A DNA stretch of 64,000 nt from Flavobacterium sp. MC2016-06 (GCF_009711165.2 NZ_WMID02000015.1:81930-145929), one strand, 5' to 3'. Positions 42,967 to 53,025 are shown, numbered from the stretch's first letter. Notes: generated by a model not told the origin, from the sequence alone. Made by a program: numbers and translations.

Positions 42967-45900
42967 TTAAAAGCTGCAATTAAGTTGTAACGTATAAGTA
43001 CGCTGCGGTGCCAATGTGTTGTAATTATTACTAGAAAGATACATTGGGTCAATTTTTTCATCATTTCTAACCCATAATAATCCAAGGTTTCTCACGGCAA
43101 AATTGAAGCTTAGTGATTTAAAAAATGTTTTATTTAACCATTGATCAGGCACATTATAGCCTAATGAAACCTGCTGTAAGCGAATATTATCTGCAGATAA
43201 TACGTTGATGTCAGCATTCTGGAAACGGCTTAAACTATTGTAGCTGATGTTTGCCAATCCAGGAACATTTGTAGTTGCTTCGTCTCCAGGTTGTCTCCAG
43301 CGGTCTGCAATAATTTCGTCTTTTGCAACAGCGCCATATTGTACTCCAGAATAAGAAGGATAGTTTTGCATCATGGTGTTTCTAAATACAGCTCCCATAT
43401 AATAGGTAATCTGAAATCCTAAGTTGAAATTCTTAAACGAAAAATCATTAGATAATCCTCCAAAATAAGGAGCAACAGTAGTTCCCATATATTTTAGATC
43501 GTCTTTAGTTACGGCATTAATTCCTTGATTAGAATTTATTACAGTACCATCTTTAGCATAAATAGTAGATTGACCCGTAGAATCTAATCCTGCCCATTTG
43601 TAAGCATATAGATAGGCCAGTGATTGTCCTACGATTGGCAAACTAGAAAAGTATTGGTTAGCTGCTGTAGCTTTAAATCTAGAATCTGTAACTTCATTAG
43701 TTGTATAAGCAAAATTAAAATTACTATTCCATTTAAAATCTCCATTAAGAATTGTACCACCAAGATTTATATCAACACCATTTCCTTTTAAAGTTCCTGT
43801 GTTGTAGTTTAAATAATTCCAGCCGTAAGTTGGGTTGTAGGGAACATTTGTTAAGATGTCTTTTGATTTCTTGTAATATACATCAACACTTCCACGAAGT
43901 CTGTTATTAAAAAATCCGTAATCTAAACCAACGTTAATGGTTGCCGTTGTTTCCCATTTAATTTCTGGATTTTGCGGCAGCGAAATACTTGCTGTTGGTA
44001 ATTGAGTATTGTAATCAATTCCTCCCACGCTGATAAGAGCACTTTTGCTTCCAAAACCTCCTCCAGGCGCACTTCCTGCTTTACCATAAGTAACGCGAGT
44101 TGATAAAGTACTTAACCAGTCTACATTACTTAAGATTTTCTCTTTTTTAATATCCCATCTACTACCAATAGACCATAATGGTAAAGCTCTATTTTTTTTA
44201 GACGCACCCAGCAGGTTGTAATCGTCTAAACGAACACTTCCAGAAAGGAAATATTTATTTCTAAAGGAATAAGATCCAAGTGCATAATACGATAAATAAC
44301 GGTCTCTGTATTTACTGATGCTGTTATCAAAATTACCAATATAAGTCTGCCATCCGTAAATGGTTGTGTAATATTCTGTAGGGTTTACAGATGCATTAGT
44401 ATTCGTATCTGTATTATAGCCATAACGTGTCTGTGTAAGACCTTCTCTGCGTTCTTCTCTTTCTTCGGCTCCAGCCAAGAAGTTGATCGTATTACTTTCG
44501 TTAAATGTTTTGTTGATGTTCATTTGAATACGCATACTCTGCGATTCGTTCTTTTCATTAGTATCACCCAAAGTTGCACCTAGAGGAACTCCATAAACTA
44601 ATTTTCCGTTGCTTATAGAGGTAGCTTCATTAATCATGTTTCTTACATAGTAACTGTCAAGCTCGTTTAGCGTTCTGGTTTTATTAGAGATAGAAGTGTA
44701 CATTCCAGAAGCTTCAAAGTTCAACCAATTTGTAACAGTTGCTGTTAATTTTGCATTTAATCTAATGTTTTCGCCATTTGTTCTTACATCATTATAATTT
44801 AGTTCATTCAGATAGTTGTAAGTCCAAGGCAGATATCCTTGCGAAGTAAAATTGTCAATAACTTCAGGTCTAAATTTGATGTAATGATCAATACCAACTC
44901 CGTTTTCATCAGCAATCATATCATACGGTCTTAAAGCTGTTGTTGATACATTTGATAAAGCTTCATTTGCCGTAATGTTAGTCTGATATTTTGACGTAAG
45001 GTAATTGATACCAGTATCTAATCTTAAAAACTTTTTCAGTTTAAAAGAGTTATTAAGCGTTAAATTTATCGATTTAGAAGTATTCGATTTCATTGCAGCA
45101 TCATCATCATTATAACCTAAAGACAAATAATACGTGCTTTTATCATTGCCTCCAGAAATAGAAAGATCATATTGTTTGGTGATCGAATTTTGAAGTAAAT
45201 ATTTATTAATCTGTCCTAAATTATCTTTTTGCGAAAGCGTATTCAGCATCTGATCTCTTTCTGCCGTAGTAATTTCACCTCTTTGCGCTTTAAACATAAT
45301 TTCTTGAGCAGCACTTGGGTTTGCGGCCTGCCAGTTCGAAATATTGTCTGCAACAAATCCGCCGTTTACTAAGTCTTTTTCGTAATCTACATATTGAGCC
45401 GTATTCATCACTCTCAATTTAGACAAGTCTATTTTTTCTCCAAATGAAGTTGCGGTACTAAAACTGATTATTGGATCTTCAGATTTTTTACCTTTTTTAG
45501 TCGTAACTACAATAACACCGTTTGCAGCTCTAGAACCCCAGATTGCAGCAGCAGCAGCATCTTTAAGTACTGTAACAGACTCTATGTCATCTGGATTTAA
45601 ATAACTTAAGATTGAAGCACCAGGAACACCTCTTCGGCTGAATTTGAAATCGTTTGTAGGCTGTGGAAAACCATCAATAACGATAAGCGGAGAGGTAACA
45701 GCATAACTATTTGTTCCTCTTATGGTTATATTGCCACTTCTAGGATCGACCATAACACCGGCAATTTTGCCTTCTAATCTCGAATTAAGATCTACAGTTG
45801 GAACTTTGGCAAGTTCTTTAGCGCTTATTGACTCAAAAGATCCTGTAGCTCTTTCTTTATGTAGGTCTGTATAACCATTTGAAGCAGGTATTTCAACACC

Positions 45901-46524
45901 TTGTAATTCCAGTACATCAGCAGTAAGCGTTACATTAAGTATCTTTTTATTATTAATAGCATACGTTGCCGTTTTGTATCCTAAAGAACTAAAAACGATA
46001 GAATCATTGGCAGTAACAGTAATTCTATAATCTCCTTTTTCTCTGGTAACATCCCAAAGTTGTTTTCCTTTTAAGATTACGTTTACACCAGCTAACGGAT
46101 TTCCTTTTTTATCGGTAACCGTTCCTGTAAGTTCGTATTCTTCTTGTTGTGGTTTTTTTCTATTTTTCTTTACAACAACCTGTTTATCGATAATATCAAA
46201 AGTCAAATTATTGTTTTTTAACGCATTGTTCAAGATCTCCTCAATAGTAGCCTCTTTATCCAATGTAACAGTATTGGTTACGTTAAGCACATCATCATTA
46301 TAAAAGAAGACATAATTAGTCTGTTTCTCCAATGTAGAAAAAAAGTCAACTAGCGGTGTGTTCTTAAAATGAACATGTATTTTATTTTGTCCCAAAGAAG
46401 GGTTCGCATATAAACTACACATACTTATCCAAATAAATGCAGTAACAGATCTCATAAGCAGCAGATATAGGTAATGGTGGTATCGTCCAGAAAAATAGAT
46501 TTCTGAATTATGTTTTTTATTCAT
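42967..46524 (-). CDS. SusC-type TonB-linked transporter with N-terminal STN signalling domain
   Basis: 1185 residues. After the signal peptide (ending PSLGQ, about residue 46) comes an STN/secretin domain (IHVHFKNTPLVDFFSTLEKQ to IIDKQVVVKK, about 48-120), then a carboxypeptidase-regulatory-like domain (GNPLAGVNVILKG), the plug (PLIVIDGFPQP, VTVLKDAAAAAIWGSRAANG) and a barrel ending LQLNCSF. The STN domain contacts a FecR anti-sigma in cell-surface signalling, and fecR and an ECF sigma gene lie directly upstream. It would sense and import its own substrate, probably peptides given the peptidases downstream. Confidence 0.96.
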   Translation of the reverse strand: MNKKHNSEIYFSGRYHHYLYLLLMRSVTAFIWISMCSLYANPSLGQNKIHVHFKNTPLVDFFSTLEKQTNYVFFYNDDVLNVTNTVTLDKEATIEEILNNALKNNNLTFDIIDKQVVVKKNRKKPQQEEYELTGTVTDKKGNPLAGVNVILKGKQLWDVTREKGDYRITVTANDSIVFSSLGYKTATYAINNKKILNVTLTADVLELQGVEIPASNGYTDLHKERATGSFESISAKELAKVPTVDLNSRLEGKIAGVMVDPRSGNITIRGTNSYAVTSPLIVIDGFPQPTNDFKFSRRGVPGASILSYLNPDDIESVTVLKDAAAAAIWGSRAANGVIVVTTKKGKKSEDPIISFSTATSFGEKIDLSKLRVMNTAQYVDYEKDLVNGGFVADNISNWQAANPSAAQEIMFKAQRGEITTAERDQMLNTLSQKDNLGQINKYLLQNSITKQYDLSISGGNDKSTYYLSLGYNDDDAAMKSNTSKSINLTLNNSFKLKKFLRLDTGINYLTSKYQTNITANEALSNVSTTALRPYDMIADENGVGIDHYIKFRPEVIDNFTSQGYLPWTYNYLNELNYNDVRTNGENIRLNAKLTATVTNWLNFEASGMYTSISNKTRTLNELDSYYVRNMINEATSISNGKLVYGVPLGATLGDTNEKNESQSMRIQMNINKTFNESNTINFLAGAEEREERREGLTQTRYGYNTDTNTNASVNPTEYYTTIYGWQTYIGNFDNSISKYRDRYLSYYALGSYSFRNKYFLSGSVRLDDYNLLGASKKNRALPLWSIGSRWDIKKEKILSNVDWLSTLSTRVTYGKAGSAPGGGFGSKSALISVGGIDYNTQLPTASISLPQNPEIKWETTATINVGLDYGFFNNRLRGSVDVYYKKSKDILTNVPYNPTYGWNYLNYNTGTLKGNGVDINLGGTILNGDFKWNSNFNFAYTTNEVTDSRFKATAANQYFSSLPIVGQSLAYLYAYKWAGLDSTGQSTIYAKDGTVINSNQGINAVTKDDLKYMGTTVAPYFGGLSNDFSFKNFNLGFQITYYMGAVFRNTMMQNYPSYSGVQYGAVAKDEIIADRWRQPGDEATTNVPGLANISYNSLSRFQNADINVLSADNIRLQQVSLGYNVPDQWLNKTFFKSLSFNFAVRNLGLLWVRNDEKIDPMYLSSNNYNTLAPQRTYTLQLNCSF

Positions 46525-46580
46525 AATTTTGTTTTGAATTTAAGACGCAGTCAATTTGCATTGACTACTGTTCTACAATG

Positions 46581-46615
46581 CCAAAAGATGTTCCCGCATC
46601 TTTTGGTTTTTTTTT
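46581..46615. other. Stem-loop between fecR and susC
   Basis: CCAAAAGATG and CATCTTTTGG (46597-46606) pair perfectly around six bases, with a T-run on the plus strand (46607-46615). A second pair, AGTCAAT/ATTGACT, follows at 46549-46566. On the transcribed minus strand there is no U-run after the stem, so it is not a simple terminator for fecR; it may be a processing or stability element in the leader of susC. Confidence 0.55.
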
Positions 46616-46701
46616 GGTTAGTTTTTACAAATAGAGGTTGATATGTTTTAGAGTGGCTTTATATCATAGGCTGTTGGTTTTTTTTTAGAATTGATTTTTA
46701 G

Positions 46702-47760
46702 TTATTTGATCGTAATAGTTCTTTGATTTGCGTTTACAGTACACGTATTATTGGTAATACTTGATAAAGCGTCGGCAAGCGAGTTAAGATTTTCGTTTAA
46801 AGCAAATGATCCTGAATAATTGGCGTTTAAATTTAAATTAGAACCTTTTATAAATTCTATTTTATAATATTTTGAAAGTTTATTTAGAATGTTACTTAAT
46901 GGCTGACTTTTGAATGTAAAATAACCATCACGCCAAGACAATATCGAAGCAACTTCTCTTTTTTCTACTTTCAATTGTTTTTTGTCCTTGTTGATCGTAG
47001 CGATCATTCCCGGAGTTATGTCTTCTTGAAGTTCTTGATCTCCCAAAAGACCTTTTTTAGTATACGTAATACGTACTTTACCTTTTAGCAGAGCCGTTTG
47101 TACGGTTTCGTCTTCTGGATAAGAACTTACGTTAAACACAGTTCCAAGTACACGAACATTGCAGTCTTTTGTTTTTACATAAAAAGGCTTCGTTTTGTCG
47201 TGTGCCACATCAAAAGCCGCTTCACCTGTTAGATAAACTTCACGAATAGAACCATCAAATAGAGTAGGATATATTAAAGATGATCCAGAGTTCAGCCAAA
47301 CCGTAGTTCCGTCAGCCAGCATGATTTGAGTTCTTTTTCCATAAGGAACTCTAACCGTATTAAAAGAAGCAGTATTATTAGTATTCGTGTTTATGGCTTG
47401 TTGTCCAACGGTTACTTTTTGTCCGTTTTTTTGATAACTGATCACAGTGCTGTCCTTTACAGCAATCGTTTGTTTGTCTTGTAAAACAAGAGAGATATTC
47501 TCTAAATTTATATTAGAGTTTGTTTCAGACGATGCGGCAAAAAGCTCCAGCTGTGTTTGAGGCTTAGTTTGACTTACAGGAACACGATTTATAAAAAAGG
47601 CGAATGCTCCAACGACACTAGCAGCAGCAAAATAATAAACCAAACGTTTCTTTTTTCTTCGTTTAGATTCTTTCTGCTTTAGTTCGATTAGGTCAAGATG
47701 AATTCGTTCCTTTAAGGATTGCTGTTCATCATTTGGTATTTTATTAAAATTTATTTGCAA
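46702..47760 (-). CDS. FecR-family anti-sigma factor
   Basis: 352 residues. A short cytoplasmic N-terminus (about 1-42, rich in Lys/Arg) that would bind the sigma factor is followed by one transmembrane segment (LVYYFAAASVVGAFAFFI, about 44-61). The FecR domain lies at about 133-230 (VPYGKRTQIMLADGTTVWLN, YLTGEAAFDVAHD), and a DUF4974-type C-terminus (LSNILNKLSKYYKIEF) meets the STN domain of the receptor. It sits between its sigma gene (76 bp upstream) and the cognate susC. Confidence 0.94.
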   Translation of the reverse strand: MQINFNKIPNDEQQSLKERIHLDLIELKQKESKRRKKKRLVYYFAAASVVGAFAFFINRVPVSQTKPQTQLELFAASSETNSNINLENISLVLQDKQTIAVKDSTVISYQKNGQKVTVGQQAINTNTNNTASFNTVRVPYGKRTQIMLADGTTVWLNSGSSLIYPTLFDGSIREVYLTGEAAFDVAHDKTKPFYVKTKDCNVRVLGTVFNVSSYPEDETVQTALLKGKVRITYTKKGLLGDQELQEDITPGMIATINKDKKQLKVEKREVASILSWRDGYFTFKSQPLSNILNKLSKYYKIEFIKGSNLNLNANYSGSFALNENLNSLADALSSITNNTCTVNANQRTITIK

Positions 47761-47836
47761 AACGATTACTTTTTGGGGTATATACTTTTAAAGAGAACAG
47801 TTCTTTAAAAACATAGACAAAAAAAATAACCTTTTT

Positions 47837-48382
47837 TTAAAGTTTTTTTCGCAATTCTTTCAAACATCTATATATCAGTGTTCTGCAGGATTCTATAGTG
47901 ATCTCTAAGATGTAAGCAATTTCTTCGTAAGACTTGTCTTCATTAAATCTATAGAACAATGCTTTGCGCTGCTTTTCGGTAAGCTCCTGCATAGCAAAAG
48001 CTAATTTTGAGTTGAGTTCGATAGTGCTTTCTTCCGCAATTAAAGTTTCTTCAAACGAAGCTTCTTTAGGTGTAATGAAATCATAATCAGGATCAATATG
48101 GTATATTTTCTTTGAAGCCTGATTTTTTTTTAAAACATTTCGCTGCGTAATTTTAAACAAATACGATTTTATGTTTACATCTTCTGCAAGGCCATCTCTA
48201 TATTTATAAATATCTAGAAAGACATCGTGTATAGCATCTTTTGCAAGGGTAGATTCGTTTGTATATTGTAATGCAAAAGTTAGTAAAACATCAGCATAAG
48301 TGTCATAAAGATTTTCAAAAGCGGTAATATCACCTTTTTTAATCTGCTGCCATAAAAAAATATCTGTGATGGTATTTTGCAT
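47837..48382 (-). CDS. ECF RNA polymerase sigma factor (RpoE-like)
   Basis: 181 residues. Region 2 spans about 10-85 (DITAFENLYDTYADVLLTFA, AIHDVFLDIYKYRD) and region 4 about 120-180 (AMQELTEKQRKALFYRFNED, SYEEIAYILEITIESCRTLI). Bacteroidota ECF sigmas of this kind are released by FecR when the STN receptor binds substrate. It heads the minus-strand row sigma-fecR-susC-susD-tlpA-S9. It probably directs transcription of the susC row and perhaps of itself. Confidence 0.94.
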   Translation of the reverse strand: MQNTITDIFLWQQIKKGDITAFENLYDTYADVLLTFALQYTNESTLAKDAIHDVFLDIYKYRDGLAEDVNIKSYLFKITQRNVLKKNQASKKIYHIDPDYDFITPKEASFEETLIAEESTIELNSKLAFAMQELTEKQRKALFYRFNEDKSYEEIAYILEITIESCRTLIYRCLKELRKKL

Positions 48383-48686
48383 TCAAGGAATTAAATTTGC
48401 TTTTGCTTTTAGAGCAAATCTATAACTTTTATCAACAAAACGAATAATATTGGCTATTTTTAGAGGGTTAAAGCCTAATTTTGGCTAAAAAATAGCGATA
48501 TTTTTGTTAAAATAACAGGGGTTGGTGAAAAAGGAAATAAGTCGAATACTTTAAAATTAGATACGGTTCAGTAGTATTTAAGAATAACATTTATTTAATG
48601 ATTTGACAGCAGTTTATTTTATTACAGATGCCTTTTTTTAAAATATGAAATATAATACTATTGAAATCAGGCATTAATAAAAATAA

Positions 48687-48730
48687 ATGCAGACAATAAA
48701 ATTAAGTACTCTTAATTTTATTGTCTGCAT
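48687..48730 (-). terminator. Perfect 20-bp-arm hairpin after the beta/gamma-crystallin lipoprotein gene
   Basis: The arms at 48687-48706 and 48711-48730 (ATGCAGACAATAAAATTAAG and reverse complement) enclose TACT. On the minus strand it is followed by TTTATTTTT, 19 bp past the lipoprotein stop. The rest of 48383-48686 is AT-rich with no gene visible. Confidence 0.8.
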
Positions 48731-48748
48731 ATCTAAAATAGAAGGAGC

Positions 48749-50053
48749 TTATAGACTAGTAATCTTCACAGAACTAGCTTTATCATTAAAACTTCCTAAA
48801 CAACTATTATTTCCTGTTATTACAACAGATTCTCCTCCAAAATTGTCGTTCTGGTACATTGTAATCTTATATCCATTTTCTAAACGAACAGAAGACAAAT
48901 CATCATTTACAATACCATACGATTTTAATTGCGCTAATGTATAATTGCCAGCCGGCAGAGCAATCGCATAACCTGTATAATTACAATTTTGATAAACTGT
49001 TATAACACCTCCAGCTGTAGAATTATATTTATTATCAACATAAGTACGTGAAAGATTGCCTACACCATCAAAGTAATTATCAGCTAATTTTGCAGGATCA
49101 GTCGCAAATTCTCCAGTTTGTACAATAGCATCATCTCCATCATTCCATGCCCAAGGAGCATTAGCGCCGCCAGTTTTAAAATCATTTCCTTTAAATCCTC
49201 CAGCAGGACTCGAAAACAATTCTGTATTGAATCTTTGATCCCATAATCCTCCACTTTCAAAAATATCGACAAGTTTGTACTCCACATAGTTATCATAATT
49301 ATCTGCGGGTACTTGTGCTGTTCCAGTTGCCGAAGGATAGTAGATAATTCCATCTCCATCTATATCATGCTGTGGCCAAGCTTTAAGACTATGTCCCTTA
49401 GAGTCTTGCGCTGTAACAGGATGTAATTCTCCGTTGTAATCTCTCATTTGTAATGTTCCATCAACACTTTCTAATCCGCTGACATAAGAACTACTAGATG
49501 GTACATACGAAAAGAAATCGGAATGACTTACTGTAACAGCTCCTTTTAAAGCACCATAAGTAGAACCATCTTTTTCAACGATCATTAGTACACCTTCTAA
49601 ATCATTTTCATGCTGGTCTAATTGGTACAAAAGCGGATTATCTGTCCAATCTCGCGGAGTAAAAAAAGCATAAGTGATGAACCAATGCGTATTAGATTCA
49701 ACTATAGAATAGTAGCAATGTGCAGATAGTGCATTAGCGTAAGCAGCAAGATTGTTCCAATTATTTTCGCCATTCCAGTCATTGTCATAATTGATAGCAG
49801 TCATGTAATCTGATTTTCCTCCTTCGGCATAAGTTCCTGTCGCATCGACATCTCTGTAATGAATAGGAGCCCATCTTCTTGCTAAATCAAAATTTGCGGC
49901 TAAACTGATTTTTTTGAAATTTTGCTGTTCGTTTTTTGTTACAGCGTCAGCTTGTACTTCATCTAATGCCGTGTCTTGACAGGAGAATGTAATAGTTGAT
50001 AAAATGATAATTAAGATTTTACTTAATACAATTTTTGGATTCTGTTTTTTCAT
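48749..50053 (-). CDS. Lipoprotein with C-terminal beta/gamma-crystallin domain; N-terminal part Vps62-like
   Basis: The ATG at 50053 (MKKQNPKIVLSKILIIILST) gives a lipoprotein signal ending ITFSC; ATGs upstream only add a charged leader. 434 residues. The middle part (RWAPIHYRDVD, ITYAFFTPRDW, QHENDLEGVLMIVEKDG) resembles Vps62/NPP1-like secreted proteins, but I am unsure. The last ~85 residues are a beta/gamma-crystallin unit with two Greek-key motifs (VYQNCNYTGYAIALPAG; MYQNDNFGGESVVITG) and both calcium-clamp motifs N/D-N/D-x-x-S-S (NDDLSS and NDKASS). Calcium binding is therefore likely. It is transcribed divergently from ppk. The biological role is unknown. Confidence 0.7.
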   Translation of the reverse strand: MKKQNPKIVLSKILIIILSTITFSCQDTALDEVQADAVTKNEQQNFKKISLAANFDLARRWAPIHYRDVDATGTYAEGGKSDYMTAINYDNDWNGENNWNNLAAYANALSAHCYYSIVESNTHWFITYAFFTPRDWTDNPLLYQLDQHENDLEGVLMIVEKDGSTYGALKGAVTVSHSDFFSYVPSSSSYVSGLESVDGTLQMRDYNGELHPVTAQDSKGHSLKAWPQHDIDGDGIIYYPSATGTAQVPADNYDNYVEYKLVDIFESGGLWDQRFNTELFSSPAGGFKGNDFKTGGANAPWAWNDGDDAIVQTGEFATDPAKLADNYFDGVGNLSRTYVDNKYNSTAGGVITVYQNCNYTGYAIALPAGNYTLAQLKSYGIVNDDLSSVRLENGYKITMYQNDNFGGESVVITGNNSCLGSFNDKASSVKITSL

Positions 50054-50538
50054 AATTCTAGTTTTAATTGTTAATAACATATTTAAATTCATTGATTTTG
50101 AGAAACCTTTTGCCAGCAATAGCCAACAATTGAGAAATAAAATAATAAGAGTTAGCAGAAGCTTTTCTGTAACCTTGTCAATTGAACATGTATTTTTTGA
50201 ATTATAATTCTTACTATAGATAAGTACGTTAAAGTGAAAATCGTACTATGTAAGAATATTATTATAGTGTTAATAAAAAGTTAATAGGATAGTACTGTGT
50301 TTTGTTGTTTAATTAGACTATTGAAACGGCAGATTTTTGAGTACCTATCAAAGATATTAGAAGACTTTTTAGTAAGTTGAAGAAATGATATTACCAGTAT
50401 TTAGATATGTTAGCAGTAAATTAAATTATTGTTAACTGGCTGAATGTATTTATATTTTAATGAATTAATCCTGAAATTTACAAGTGTACTGATTAAGAAT
50501 AAACCAATTTATTCTCTTATAACAGTATTTTTACAGAC
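50054..50538. other. 485-bp divergent spacer between the crystallin lipoprotein and ppk
   Basis: No gene or RNA is recognised. The only structure is an imperfect inverted pair, ATTCTTACTATAGATAAGTAC (from 50206) facing GTACTATGTAAGAAT (50244-50258), which could be a regulatory site. The text is very AT-rich. Confidence 0.4.
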
Positions 50539-52560
50539 GTGCAAAATTATCTTATTCCTGCAGAAATTTCATGGCTCTCCTTCAATAACTGTATTTTGGA
50601 TGAAGCCGAAGCCGAAAATAATTCACTATACGAAAGAATTAAGTTTTTAGCGATTCATTCTTCAAATTTGGACGAGTTTTTTAGAGTCAAAATAAATAGA
50701 CTATACAAGAAAAATTCAAAGAAAAACAGCGATTTACTTATTGAGATATTAAATGAAGTAAATCTTCAGCAAAACAGATTTGGAAAAATTTGGAGCCGCT
50801 TAATTCTGCCTCAATTGGCTAGTAATAACATCATTTATTATGAAAATCAGGAGATACTTCCAGAACATTTAAATGAGATTGAATATTATTTTAAAAGTAT
50901 TATTCTTTCCTATATTCAAGTAGTATATATTTCAGTAAGCCAGCCAAAAACGTATTTTTTAAATAATCGCAGTTTATACTTATTGATAAAATTAAAAAAT
51001 TCGAAGGGCGATTTTGATTATGCTTATTTAAATATTCCATCTGATAAACTGGACCGATATAAACAGTTAGAAAGTAAAGATGGCGTATACTATATTATTT
51101 CTATTGATACTATAATAAAGAAATGTCTCTCGTTTGTGTTTCCTGAAGAAAAAATTATTTCCTGCAGTGCTATAAAACTCAACAGAGACGAAAATTATCT
51201 TATTGAAGATGAAAATTCCGGCGATTTGATCGCTAAAATTGAAGCAAAGGTTGAAGAACGCAAACGCGGATCATCAACAAGATTCCTGTATGATTCTAAT
51301 ATGGATCCTGACTCAATTTTAGTAAGCAGAAAAGCTTTCCGACTTAAAAAGAATGAAATGATAAAAGGCGGCAGTCATCATAATTTTTTTGATTTATTCA
51401 AGTTTCCAAACCCTGTTAAACCCAAACTTCAAGGCATATCTTATCCTGGTCTTGAGCATCTGCCTTTTGAAAACAGTAAGTCGATATTTGAAGTTATAAA
51501 AAAGCAGAACCAGCTGCTTCAGTTTCCGTACCAATCCTACCATTATGTCCTTCAGTTTTTTAACCAAGCGGCAATCAATAGAAATGTTACCGAAATAAAA
51601 ATTACTTTATATCGCATTTCTTCTCAATCACTAATTGCAAATGCTTTGATAAGTGCTGCTAAAAATGGTAAAAAAGTAACAGTCTTTGTAGAAGTCAAAG
51701 CACGTTTTGATGAGCACAATAATTTATTTTGGTCTAAAGAAATGAAGAATGCAGGCATAAAAATAATTCAAAGTATGCCTAATTTAAAAGTTCATGCAAA
51801 GGTTGCTATGATAACTATGAAAGACAAATATGGCAATAAAAAGCATTACGGCTATTTATCAACAGGTAATTTTAATGAAAATACTGCAAATGTTTATTCC
51901 GATTTTGGATTTTTTACAGCAGAAAATAAATATACCGATGATTTAAAAAAGGTCTTTGCTTTTTTAAAAACTAAGAAAAAAGGAGCAGATCCAAAACATA
52001 TTCTAGCAGCAGGTTTTAACATGAAGGAAAAACTCCTTGAATTAATAGATAACGAAATAAAGAATAAAAAAGAGGGCAGACCAGCTTCTGTATTTTTAAA
52101 AGTAAACGGACTGGATGAGAAAGATATAATTGATAAGCTAATTGAGGCAAGTAAAGCAGCTGTGAATGTAACAATAATTGTTAGAGGTATATGCACGCTC
52201 TTGCCGGGAATTAAAAATGTATCTGAAAATATTGAGATTTATCGCATTGTAGATATGTTTTTAGAGCATTCTAGAATCTATAAATTTGAAAATAATGGTC
52301 ATGAGAAAATCTATTTATCATCAGCGGATATGCTGAGCAGAAATTTAAATAGAAGGATAGAAACAGCTTTTCCATTGGATGATGAAAAACATATTGAAGA
52401 AATAAATAAAGTAATTCAATTACAATTAGAAGATAATACAAAAAGGAGAATTATAAACAGCGAAGGAATGAATGAATTGAACGATGCTGATAATACTGAA
52501 TCTCAACGTGGGCAAACGGAAATTTACAATTGGATTGCCCAGAAAAATAAAGTATTTTAG
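50539..52560 (+). CDS. ppk: Polyphosphate kinase 1 (PPK1)
   Basis: 673 residues starting at GTG; an in-frame stop lies 36 bp upstream and no ATG fits the conserved N-terminus (ISWLSFNNCILDEAEAENNS). The PPK1 N-domain hallmark FLAIHSSNLDEFFRVKI is present. The two catalytic-domain histidines are H419 (LKVHAKVAMIT), which is phosphorylated in this family, and H577 (LEHSRIYKFENNG). The 158-residue spacing matches other PPK1s. It makes long-chain polyphosphate from ATP. No exopolyphosphatase gene is adjacent. It may be an accessory paralogue rather than the main genomic copy, but one window cannot show that. Confidence 0.93.
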   Translation: MQNYLIPAEISWLSFNNCILDEAEAENNSLYERIKFLAIHSSNLDEFFRVKINRLYKKNSKKNSDLLIEILNEVNLQQNRFGKIWSRLILPQLASNNIIYYENQEILPEHLNEIEYYFKSIILSYIQVVYISVSQPKTYFLNNRSLYLLIKLKNSKGDFDYAYLNIPSDKLDRYKQLESKDGVYYIISIDTIIKKCLSFVFPEEKIISCSAIKLNRDENYLIEDENSGDLIAKIEAKVEERKRGSSTRFLYDSNMDPDSILVSRKAFRLKKNEMIKGGSHHNFFDLFKFPNPVKPKLQGISYPGLEHLPFENSKSIFEVIKKQNQLLQFPYQSYHYVLQFFNQAAINRNVTEIKITLYRISSQSLIANALISAAKNGKKVTVFVEVKARFDEHNNLFWSKEMKNAGIKIIQSMPNLKVHAKVAMITMKDKYGNKKHYGYLSTGNFNENTANVYSDFGFFTAENKYTDDLKKVFAFLKTKKKGADPKHILAAGFNMKEKLLELIDNEIKNKKEGRPASVFLKVNGLDEKDIIDKLIEASKAAVNVTIIVRGICTLLPGIKNVSENIEIYRIVDMFLEHSRIYKFENNGHEKIYLSSADMLSRNLNRRIETAFPLDDEKHIEEINKVIQLQLEDNTKRRIINSEGMNELNDADNTESQRGQTEIYNWIAQKNKVF

Positions 52561-52767
52561 TTAGAAGAATCTGTAAAGCTTCAAAAAGAGGAGATAAACA
52601 TGAAATACTCAAAAATATTTTTAAAGCTATAGAAGCAGCATTATTTAGCCAAAAGATTATTATTTTTCTGTTTAGCAGGAGTGAAAACTCTAATAATGAA
52701 TTGAAAAAAAACACAATTTTGAACGAATAAAACAGTCTTAATTTTTTGTAGCAAATAATGTAGAAGG

Positions 52768-52891
52768 CAATATCGTTGAGTTAAGTTTTTTTTTTACACA
52801 GATTCGACAGATTTTTTTTATTCTTTTTCTACTAAAATCTGCTAAATCTGCGTGAGATTTTTTTAAAATAATCATTAACTTAATAGCATTG
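52768..52891. mobile_element. 124-bp MITE-like element, second copy (reverse orientation)
   Basis: Read on the minus strand it starts CAATGCTATTAAGTTAA and aligns along its whole length with 9169-9292, with the same 124-bp size. Its own terminal inverted repeats have decayed (12 of 17 positions pair). GTAGAAG occurs close to both sides (52760-52766 and 52894-52900), a possible target duplication. It lies in the 554-bp spacer after ppk. An open but startless 56-codon frame at about 52563-52730 has no recognisable product. Confidence 0.6.
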
Positions 52892-53025
52892 AGGTAGAAG
52901 CTTCAAGCTAATTGCGCCACGATTCTGACACAAAAACTTTGAGTAGGTGATATAAAAGTAAAAAACTTTGAATTTTTAGAATTATAGATTTCATACTTTT
53001 TATGTACTCCTATCAATCGCATAAA

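Noticed and set aside
52563..52730. Open 56-codon frame after ppk
   Set aside because: It has no start codon in a good context and no recognisable similarity; the high AT content makes such frames common.
52760..52900. GTAGAAG as a firm target-site duplication
   Set aside because: Only 7 bp and not directly abutting the element ends; kept as a possibility in the element entry rather than as proof.
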